DNA of 45,437 nt from Candidatus Gastranaerophilales bacterium (lineage in GTDB: Bacteria > Cyanobacteriota > Vampirovibrionia > Gastranaerophilales > Gastranaerophilaceae), in contig CALUSL010000017.1 in NCBI GenBank assembly GCA_944323425.1, positions 1 through 45,437 on the forward strand, in the 5' to 3' direction. Positions 25,617-33,217 of the stretch are shown here, one piece after another. The notes under the pieces were generated by a model. That model had not been told where the DNA came from, did not search any database, and worked only from the letters and a program-made list of their open reading frames with translations. The first letter of the stretch is position 1; each line of letters opens with the position of its first letter. Made by a program: the position numbers and the translations under genes.

Positions 25617-25729
25617 TTTACTCTCCTTTTAAAAGTGTATTTTATACAACTATTATTACTCTGAATTTAAATTTTTCAATACAGGCAAAAATTTTTTTCA
25701 CAGGGTTTATTACTATCAGGATTTATTTC

Positions 25730-27748
25730 ATGAAAATTACATTCTTACCTTTTTCAAAATTAAATATTGCTCCCCATACTTCTGCTTGTTCAAAGGATAG
25801 TATTAAAACAGACAGTGAAAAATCAATGCCGGTCTTTTACTACATGCCTTTGAATTTTAAGGGAGCCATAAAAATTGAAGATGAGTTAAAAAAACTCGAT
25901 AATGCTCACTGTCCGGTGTGCGGTATAAAAACACTTTCCGAAGAAAAATATTCAGAGATTATAGAAGAAAGCAAAAATATAAAAACGCCAGACGACTTTT
26001 TAAATCTGTTAAAAAAAAATAAAGAATACATTCCTGTTTTTTATTCAAAAATTTTAAAACATACAGAAGCAAGTATTAAAAATCCGGACGTCACATCAAC
26101 TGATAGATTATTTCAGGTTTTATCCAAAATTTCTAAATCTCGTGTAAAAACATACTTGAAAAGAGCATCTGAAGACTTAACAGTGATAAAACAATTCGGG
26201 AACTTCTCTAAAGAGGATGAAGAAAAACTCGATATTTGCATTCAAGAACTATCAAAACCATACAGGGAAAGAATGACACAAATCCCCAAGTTTTCACACT
26301 ATTTAGATGTTTTATTTCCAAATTTGTTAACAATGGAGAACACGAGAAAACATGATATATACGCAGCTGTCAGAGATAAACTAAAAACTGCCTTTTTATA
26401 TTCCGGATTATTTATGAAAAATTGGAATAATGGCTCAACCCTAACTGATGAAACAGCATCTCAAATTGTTTCAAGAATTTTTGCACCATCTTTGAAAAAA
26501 ACAGGAAAAATTATTGATAAATTAAATAATTTGAGCTTTGAAGATGTTAATACAATCTTAATGTGTGATGGATGTGCAAAAAACAGCAAAAATACCCTAA
26601 ATACAATCAAAAAGAACCCAAACGCATCATTATATGCAGAAACTTATTTAAAGGAACTTTCTGATGGAATTGCAAAAGGAGAGATTAATCTGCCGGCTTC
26701 TTATCCGTTTTTACAGGCAAAAAATATAAGACGCCTGGCAAATATAAATATTGATATGCATCCGATTCAAAAGACTCTTAAAAATAAATTTTTCGAAGAA
26801 CGACATAATGAAATTGATTTTGAAGTGCTGAATCATGAAAATGTACCCTGTGCAAGCTGTGGTATAACAACTTTAACGCATAATCAAAAAGTAGATATAA
26901 TGACAAAAATAAAAAATGCAGCAGATGAAGAAGAACTGTTTTCGATTGTTGATGAAAACAAAAAGTATATTCGTCCTGAATTTGCTGAATTATTGGAAGA
27001 ATATAAATATATTTACTCCAAATTTCCCGGATTTTCTCAGAAAGAAATCATTGAAATATTGAAACAAAAAATGGATCTGAGTATAAATCTGCTTATGCTG
27101 GAAACAGTTGTTAATGTTTCTCAGAAGGCTGATATGCTGGATTTAAATAAGAGTGACCAAAAATTATTAAGTCAGTATATAAACAAGACAAAGGTATTTT
27201 TTATAAATAAAGAATTTGAAATGTGGTTTCCATATAATGATTACAACTCGCTCGTGGAAAATACACTTTTAAAAATGGAAAATGAGAAGAAATTTGATCT
27301 GATAAATATTGCCAGAGGTAATATACGAGAAAAACATATAATAGAAACTATTCTTTATGTTCATCCCAATATACTCCAGAAAATGAGTCCGCTTAAAGGT
27401 ATGCTGCAAAACATGTTCAAAGCATCTGTAATAACAGCAGATCATATCATACCAAGAGACAAAAAGGGAGGAAACGAAAAAACGAATATAGCCGCATTTT
27501 GCAAATTCTGCAACAGAAAAAAAACAGATATGCTATTGAAAGACTTTTATGCGTTTCATCCCGAAGTCAGAAAAAATATGCAAAAATATTTAAATAGAGT
27601 GATTGAACTCATCAAAACAGGAGAACTAAAAGGTTATGAAGAATATCCTGCAATGTTTGCAAACAAAATAAAATGGTTAACAAGACAGAACAAAAAACCG
27701 ATAATTCTTCGTTTTCAACCAATAGAAACAGATAAAAAACGTCAATAA
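25730..27748 (+). CDS. Large HNH-endonuclease protein with duplicated CxxC module, lineage-type
   Basis: A 672-aa protein. Two related modules begin with a zinc-type pair and continue similarly: CPVCGIKTLSEEKYSEI at 61-77 (then KNKEYIPVFYSKIL) and CASCGITTLTHNQKVDI at 374-390 (then ENKKYIRPEFAELL). A third pair (CDGC) lies near 284. The C-terminus has an HNH core: ADHIIPRDKKGGNEKTN (D571, H572) then FCKFCNRKKTDM, the DH...N...CxxCN pattern of metal-dependent nucleases. The N-terminus has no classical signal peptide but carries LNFKGA at 42-47. Function unknown; a nuclease effector or toxin is possible. No obvious immunity gene is adjacent. Confidence 0.75.
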   Translation: MKITFLPFSKLNIAPHTSACSKDSIKTDSEKSMPVFYYMPLNFKGAIKIEDELKKLDNAHCPVCGIKTLSEEKYSEIIEESKNIKTPDDFLNLLKKNKEYIPVFYSKILKHTEASIKNPDVTSTDRLFQVLSKISKSRVKTYLKRASEDLTVIKQFGNFSKEDEEKLDICIQELSKPYRERMTQIPKFSHYLDVLFPNLLTMENTRKHDIYAAVRDKLKTAFLYSGLFMKNWNNGSTLTDETASQIVSRIFAPSLKKTGKIIDKLNNLSFEDVNTILMCDGCAKNSKNTLNTIKKNPNASLYAETYLKELSDGIAKGEINLPASYPFLQAKNIRRLANINIDMHPIQKTLKNKFFEERHNEIDFEVLNHENVPCASCGITTLTHNQKVDIMTKIKNAADEEELFSIVDENKKYIRPEFAELLEEYKYIYSKFPGFSQKEIIEILKQKMDLSINLLMLETVVNVSQKADMLDLNKSDQKLLSQYINKTKVFFINKEFEMWFPYNDYNSLVENTLLKMENEKKFDLINIARGNIREKHIIETILYVHPNILQKMSPLKGMLQNMFKASVITADHIIPRDKKGGNEKTNIAAFCKFCNRKKTDMLLKDFYAFHPEVRKNMQKYLNRVIELIKTGELKGYEEYPAMFANKIKWLTRQNKKPIILRFQPIETDKKRQ

Positions 27749-27754
27749 ACTTCT

Positions 27755-28666
27755 TTATTCTGCTATCTGTCGTTTAAGATTATTTTTAACACCTGCAAGC
27801 GGACCGTTGTTTGGAGCGCGGAAGTTCTGATAATATTTTTTTGCATACGTAAACGGAAATCTCGGAATCCAGCCAAGTTTTACAAAAATTGAAACACCTT
27901 CTACACCCTGAGAAAACATAAGTTCATCTATTGTATCTTCATAAGCAGGTGAAATGGATGACAATATTTTAAGGATATAATCTGCTGCTGTAACTACAGA
28001 ATATCCTGACATAAGCCCCGTATTCACAACAAGGTCCGTAACTTTTACATCTGTATCATGGATTCTGACCTTTTTTGTGCCTGCAGGCAATACTTCATCC
28101 TTGTCAGTAATTTTTTCAAGTTCATACCATTTTCCCTGATAGAGAATACGCATTGATTTCGGTGTCGGCATATAAATATCATCAAATTCATTTTTTAACA
28201 GAACTTCGCCGGTTGAATCAATAATTCCGTATTTATAATTCTTACAGGTTAAAAACATTTGTCCAAACAAAGGTTCAATAGACGAATATTCAGGCGGGAT
28301 AATAACATTACCTGCTTCATCATAAAGACCATAATCATTATCATTACCGAGTTTTACATATTTTCCGAAAACACGTTCAACATGTCTGTATCTAGGTTCT
28401 ATAATAAACTTCCCATCACAATCCATCAAACCGTATCTGTTTTTTCTCAAAGCAATCCAGGATGTATTACCGACCCTAACCAGAATTTTATACTCGGCAT
28501 CAGTGATATTATCTCCATTTTTTACTTTTAGACCGAATTTACCGTCTTGATTATAGACTTCGATATCAGACATTTTGTGCGTAGTTACGAAAGTACTTTC
28601 TTCTTGAGAAAAAGCACAGCCTTGTAAAACAAAAATTAAACCTATTAAAACAAAAATCTTCTTCAT
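27755..28666 (-). CDS. WG-repeat lipoprotein
   Basis: This 303-aa protein has a lipoprotein signal with lipobox LQGC (Cys17). It is followed by WG-type repeats of the pattern (Y/F)GL-D--G--II-P-Y (KNRYGLMDCDGKFIIEPRY, DYGLYDEAGNVIIPPEY, KYGIIDSTGEVLLKNEF), which form beta structures of unknown role at the cell surface. The C-terminal 100 residues are helical and not repeated. It is convergent with the HNH gene (6 nt between stops) and divergent from the AsmA-like gene. Confidence 0.85.
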   Translation of the reverse strand: MKKIFVLIGLIFVLQGCAFSQEESTFVTTHKMSDIEVYNQDGKFGLKVKNGDNITDAEYKILVRVGNTSWIALRKNRYGLMDCDGKFIIEPRYRHVERVFGKYVKLGNDNDYGLYDEAGNVIIPPEYSSIEPLFGQMFLTCKNYKYGIIDSTGEVLLKNEFDDIYMPTPKSMRILYQGKWYELEKITDKDEVLPAGTKKVRIHDTDVKVTDLVVNTGLMSGYSVVTAADYILKILSSISPAYEDTIDELMFSQGVEGVSIFVKLGWIPRFPFTYAKKYYQNFRAPNNGPLAGVKNNLKRQIAE

Positions 28667-28701
28667 ACTGAGATAATATCACGATTTTATAAAAAATGTT
28701 A

Positions 28702-28710
28702 TGCTATAAT
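28702..28710 (+). promoter_or_regulatory. Extended -10 promoter of the AsmA-like gene
   Basis: TG-C-TATAAT (TATAAT at 28705-28710) is a consensus extended -10 element, 20 nt before ATG 28731. No clear -35 is seen, as is common for extended -10 promoters. AGGGTTGG just before the start serves as ribosome site. Confidence 0.6.
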
Positions 28711-28730
28711 TTTTATCAAAATAGGGTTGG

Positions 28731-31523
28731 ATGAAAAATATGAAAATATCTGGAAAAGCTAAAGTTTTAATATTTATAACAATTTTTGCGGCAATTTTGA
28801 TAAGCATACCTTTTATATTGTATTTAAAAGTATTACCTTACGCGGTATCAAATAAAGATGTGCAAAATTATGTAGTAAAAACAGTAAAAGATGTGACCGG
28901 AGCGGATTTAAAAATTGAAAATCCAGAGTTGATTACTATTCTAGCTCCTTCGTTGAGTTTCAAAACAGACAAAATCGCTCTTACAAAAAAACAAGAAAAA
29001 CTGCTTGAAATTGACAAACTTCATATAAACCTTTCATTTGCTGATATTTTAAGGCATAAAATAGAATTAAAAAAAGTAGGTATGGACTATGTATTTGCTG
29101 ATGTTAACAAATTGATGGCGCTTATGCCGCAGCAAGAAAAAAAAGAACAAAAAAAGAGCGACTGGACAATCGGATGGTTTAACTCTCTGTTTTATATTAA
29201 AAAATTACAGATTCTATACAAAGCAGAACCTGATATGTTAGTCAAAGTCGACGGTAACAAACTCATTATTTCTGATAAAAGAGAACCGAAATATGTTCTT
29301 TTCCATTTTGATGTGAATATAAATAAAAATAAAGAGCACTTGTTTTTTGCACTCGACGACAGAAAAAGCGTTTACATCAAAGACAGAAGACTCAACATTG
29401 ATAACTGCGTTTTTGATATAAATAATTCAAGAATCTATATAAACGGAACTGCTGATGAAAAAAATAAAATCAATATGAACGTGTCCTCACACGATTTCGA
29501 TTTAAAAAATGGAGTTGCATTGTTGGAATCAAACCTTGTTGTGCCCAACGGACGTGAAATGCTCTCCTTCTTTAAGGATATAAAAGGTAAACTCGATTTT
29601 CAAATAAATTTGTCAAAAGACGGACTTAACGGAGACGTTTTTGTAAAACAGTCATCATTAAAAGTAATACCCGTAAATAATCTGCCAATAACCGTAACAA
29701 AGGGTAAAATCCATATTACTCCAAAAACTATTTATCTGAGTGATTTTAACGGATATTACGGTAAAAATGCAACTAAAAACAAAGTAGTTATGACAGGCTC
29801 AATAAAAGATTATATGAAATCAGTTGATACATATATTGAAGCCAGTGGAAAGGCTACTAACGAACTCACAAAAGACTATATTTCAGATCTTGTAGGATGT
29901 CCGCTAACCCTCATCGGAGACGCCGGTACAAAAATTATTGTCAAATCGATTTATAGCAAAATAGATATCACGGTTATGTCCAAACTTGCTAAAGGTCAGG
30001 ATATACTGGTTGCCGGAGCTTCACTCAGCCCGACAGGATGGGACAGAGCAGTAAAAGCTGATTTTCATTTCGAAAATAATATTTTAGACATAAAATCAAT
30101 AAACTATTATATAGCATCTGTGCTGGATAAAAATTCAAAAGGAGTAAAACCAATACTCACGATAAATGGCATTATGGACTGTTCTACGCTTATCGTGAAA
30201 AAACTTGGATTCGAAATACCTAATCCGTTACCAAGTGAATTTCTAAATGTTTTAATAGGACAAAAATTATTCAAAGGCGGAAAAATTGCCGGAAACCTTC
30301 AGATGATTAACACCGGCAAAACTCCATATCTTGACGGTACACTTTCTATGGAAAAAGTTCGTATTCCGAGCCAGCGTCTCTCATTCAGAGAAGCTAAATT
30401 CACAACATCTAAAAAGAATATACATATTAATGCCTTTGGAAGATTCAAACGTTCTGAATACAAATTTACAGGTGATATAAAAAATGAACTTGCTTTCCCG
30501 ATTGTTGTAAAAAATATACATCTTACTGTTGACAATATAGATGTCGAAAAAGTCATGCTCTCGATGAACAAACAAAACACTTCTGCGGTCAGCGCAGCAC
30601 CTACAAAAGCATCTGATGAGGCATTAGAGCAAGCAGAATCAGCAAATGATGATGCATATACTTTTGACACCGGTTTATTAATAGTAGAAAGATGCATTTT
30701 TGAACTGGTTAAAGGAAATTACAAAGATATCAACTTCGGTAATCTAAAAGCAAACCTTACACTGGACAAAAACGGTATTTTCCAGATACACTCTAACAAA
30801 TTCGACTTTGCAGAGGGAATATCCACATTAAAAGTCCATTGCGATCTGATAAATCACAAGTATAGTATCAGACTCGGTGTGAAAGACATAAATTCTGATT
30901 TGATTGCAACAACACTGCTTGCGCTTCAAAAAGAAATAACCGGCAAAGCCATGGGGCTTATCGAGCTGAATACAGATGATTCGTTCAAACTAAACGGCAG
31001 AATACAGTTTGATATAAAAAACGGAACAATACAAAAAGTCGGACTTGTTGAATACGCATTAAAATTTGCTGCATTATTCAGAAATCCGATGGCAATGATT
31101 AGCCCGTCGACAATTATGGATTTAGTTAACGTTCCAGAAGGAGATTTTGACAGAATTCACGGCGATTTACAAATAAAAAACAACGTTATTGAAAAAATTA
31201 TGATAAAATCAGCAGCGTCTCAACTCAGTTCATTTATCATAGGAAGATTCGACCTTGAAACAAGAGATGCAACACTAAGAATATACACAAAATTCAGTAA
31301 CAATAATAAGGGATTTGCCGGATTTTTGAGAAATATTTCACTAAACAGTCTGGCAAACAGAGTTTCTTTGAACAATGATGCCGAAGCAAACTACTATGCT
31401 GCAGAAATAGCTCAACTTCCTGAGATTGATGCAGAAGAAAAGGACTGTCAGATATTTTTAACAAAAGTAGACGGAGATGTTGAACATTTCAACTTCCTAT
31501 CCTCTTTAAAAAAGATAAAATAG
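28731..31523 (+). CDS. AsmA-like (AsmA/YhdP/TamB superfamily) envelope protein
   Basis: This 930-aa protein has an N-terminal membrane anchor (about 12-32), then a long series of beta-strand repeats. It ends in the AsmA C-terminal-like region with GLIELNTDDSFKLNGRIQFDIKNG-type and FDRIHGDLQIKNNVIE-type segments, including ASSLSSF-like AASQLSSFIIGRFDL. Family members form beta-taco grooves bridging inner and outer membranes and are implicated in phospholipid transport to the outer membrane (family knowledge). A low-complexity linker (SAVSAAPTKASDEALEQAES) lies near 620-640. It ends one base before the stop of the convergent gene. Confidence 0.82.
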   Translation: MKNMKISGKAKVLIFITIFAAILISIPFILYLKVLPYAVSNKDVQNYVVKTVKDVTGADLKIENPELITILAPSLSFKTDKIALTKKQEKLLEIDKLHINLSFADILRHKIELKKVGMDYVFADVNKLMALMPQQEKKEQKKSDWTIGWFNSLFYIKKLQILYKAEPDMLVKVDGNKLIISDKREPKYVLFHFDVNINKNKEHLFFALDDRKSVYIKDRRLNIDNCVFDINNSRIYINGTADEKNKINMNVSSHDFDLKNGVALLESNLVVPNGREMLSFFKDIKGKLDFQINLSKDGLNGDVFVKQSSLKVIPVNNLPITVTKGKIHITPKTIYLSDFNGYYGKNATKNKVVMTGSIKDYMKSVDTYIEASGKATNELTKDYISDLVGCPLTLIGDAGTKIIVKSIYSKIDITVMSKLAKGQDILVAGASLSPTGWDRAVKADFHFENNILDIKSINYYIASVLDKNSKGVKPILTINGIMDCSTLIVKKLGFEIPNPLPSEFLNVLIGQKLFKGGKIAGNLQMINTGKTPYLDGTLSMEKVRIPSQRLSFREAKFTTSKKNIHINAFGRFKRSEYKFTGDIKNELAFPIVVKNIHLTVDNIDVEKVMLSMNKQNTSAVSAAPTKASDEALEQAESANDDAYTFDTGLLIVERCIFELVKGNYKDINFGNLKANLTLDKNGIFQIHSNKFDFAEGISTLKVHCDLINHKYSIRLGVKDINSDLIATTLLALQKEITGKAMGLIELNTDDSFKLNGRIQFDIKNGTIQKVGLVEYALKFAALFRNPMAMISPSTIMDLVNVPEGDFDRIHGDLQIKNNVIEKIMIKSAASQLSSFIIGRFDLETRDATLRIYTKFSNNNKGFAGFLRNISLNSLANRVSLNNDAEANYYAAEIAQLPEIDAEEKDCQIFLTKVDGDVEHFNFLSSLKKIK

Positions 31524-31524
31524 T

Positions 31525-32238
31525 TCATCTGCATAGTGCCAGCGGCTGTTCGAGCTCAATATAAATTGGCGTTCCCGCCTTTACTTTGTAATGAAGACCC
31601 GGGGTAAATGCACCCAGTATCAAACCAACTCCACCGCCTATCGGCATACCAAAAGCCATAGCCCCGATACCTACGGCATTTCCTATGTGCCCAAGACAGG
31701 CAGAACCGATAGCTGCACCCAAACCGGTACCTATACCGAACATACCTACCGTGTATGCAGCGGCTTTTCCCACAGCGCTCAATGTTGATTTTTTCAATTC
31801 ATTATTTTTTGCATATGGAAGTGCACAAATATTTATGATTCTGCCATCCGGAAGGTTGATTTTATCGAAAACAATGCAGACCTTTGCATTTCTGTTCATC
31901 CATTTTGGTTTTTCAATGTATTTTATTGTACCGATAATTTTAGTACAGGAGGGTAATAAACAGCGTCCTTCCCGTGTGGACAATCCATCTTCTAAACAAA
32001 AATCAATCATATCTCCGCATTGTACAGTTTTGGAATTAAAATCAGAGTTGAAAGTTATTTTTAATATATTGTGCGGCAATATAACAGCAGCAGTCGGGGT
32101 AATTTTTACTATATTTACTGTAGAACCTTTATGCTGTTCAAGATGTTCTATAATAAATGGCTCCTCCATGCAGCAATCTGCAAAGACAATATTTTGTATG
32201 AAAAATAATATCAGAATTATGCTAAAAAATTTTTTCAT
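31525..32238 (-). CDS. Secreted protein with glycine-zipper segment; VirB10/TrbI-like middle (tentative)
   Basis: A 237-aa protein with a signal peptide (MKKFFSIILILFFIQNIVFA). The middle has a beta-rich region with GTIKYIEKPKWMNRNAKV and FDKINLPDGRII, the latter reminiscent of the VirB10/TrbI C-terminal domain (inference). Then comes a glycine-zipper hydrophobic stretch (GIGTGLGAAIGSACLGHIGN and GMPIGGGVGLILGAF, about 168-210) that could insert into a membrane. It is not part of any visible secretion operon. It probably lies in the periplasm or outer membrane. Confidence 0.65.
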   Translation of the reverse strand: MKKFFSIILILFFIQNIVFADCCMEEPFIIEHLEQHKGSTVNIVKITPTAAVILPHNILKITFNSDFNSKTVQCGDMIDFCLEDGLSTREGRCLLPSCTKIIGTIKYIEKPKWMNRNAKVCIVFDKINLPDGRIINICALPYAKNNELKKSTLSAVGKAAAYTVGMFGIGTGLGAAIGSACLGHIGNAVGIGAMAFGMPIGGGVGLILGAFTPGLHYKVKAGTPIYIELEQPLALCR

Positions 32239-32340
32239 AATCTGAATTTAACGTACAATAGTAGTTTTAGTATTAATCTGTATAATGTCTCCACCTACCT
32301 ATTTACATCTTTTATAAAATTATTTTTCGAATAATGTCTA

Positions 32341-33063
32341 TTATTTATTTTCTGTTTTCGTACCTGTTATATAACCTGGAAGAAAATGTGCGAGAGGTAT
32401 TGCTTTTGAAACAGTTTTTGCCAGAGTTGTACCAGTAGTAGCCATTGAAGTAACAAGACATACATTATCAAACTGTTCTGCCCAGTCTTTCCAGTTTACG
32501 GGTCTTACCGATTTTTCATTAAATATATTTGTATTTAGTTTTTCTGATACCAGATTCCCGAAAAGAACACCTGTTACAAGACTTGCCATGCCGGTTAAAA
32601 AATACATTAATTTCAATGATTTAGGAGAGTTTTTTAAATTTGTGTTAGCGTCAATAATTTTTTTATTTAAATTTATACCGGCACCTACAAACAAACTCGG
32701 AATAATATAATTACCAATCAGCTGCACAAGCCCTTCTTTTGCCTTTGCCATTATATTTTTGCTGTCAGTTAATGCTCCGCCTGCAAAACCGCCAGCCGTA
32801 GAAGCCGAGGCTATAAAGATAACATTTTTGTCATTAAATTCCGCTTTTTTTATAGTATTTAAAAAATTTTTGAAATATTCAGACAGCTTTCCGCCGGATT
32901 TTTTTGAAATAGTCATTAATGCAGCAGTTATACCAATAGTACTGCCGGCTGCCGAGGCAAATTTTGTTATACCCGATATTTTTTTCTTTTGTTTATAATT
33001 CCCGTTATTAATATTAGGAAATGTAGTAAAGTTAGTGGTAATGTTGTTTACGGTTAGTGTCAT
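32341..33063 (-). CDS. Unknown membrane protein, lineage-type
   Basis: A 240-aa protein with a polar, Asn/Thr-rich N-terminus (about 1-28) and several Gly/Ala-rich hydrophobic segments (about 32-50, 80-98, 110-128, 150-170, 200-220). No family recognised. The ATG at 33063 has no adjacent Shine-Dalgarno; an AAAGGA lies beyond a 7-bp hairpin, listed separately. The preceding 277-bp gap to 33218 holds nothing else I can support. Confidence 0.6.
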   Translation of the reverse strand: MTLTVNNITTNFTTFPNINNGNYKQKKKISGITKFASAAGSTIGITAALMTISKKSGGKLSEYFKNFLNTIKKAEFNDKNVIFIASASTAGGFAGGALTDSKNIMAKAKEGLVQLIGNYIIPSLFVGAGINLNKKIIDANTNLKNSPKSLKLMYFLTGMASLVTGVLFGNLVSEKLNTNIFNEKSVRPVNWKDWAEQFDNVCLVTSMATTGTTLAKTVSKAIPLAHFLPGYITGTKTENK

Positions 33064-33069
33064 ATTGTT

Positions 33070-33097
33070 ACTTTCGAAAAAACGAAAGTTCCTTTTT
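33070..33097 (-). promoter_or_regulatory. Hairpin between Shine-Dalgarno and start codon
   Basis: On the minus strand AAAAAGGA is followed directly by a perfect 7-bp hairpin (ACTTTCG-TTTTTT-CGAAAGT, 33070-33089), then 6 nt and the ATG at 33063. Linear spacing from ribosome site to start is too long (over 20 nt), but folding the hairpin would bring the site to a normal distance. The same bases also encode a 10-codon open frame (33068-33100). Confidence 0.45.
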
Positions 33098-33217
33098 CAT
33101 GATGGTTTAACTTTTGAATGTACGATTCATTGTTAAACAGTCCGAAAAATTTTTCAATAACTATAGATATAATTTAATGAAACTTAAGAATTTAATACAA
33201 TTCCGAACACATAATTG

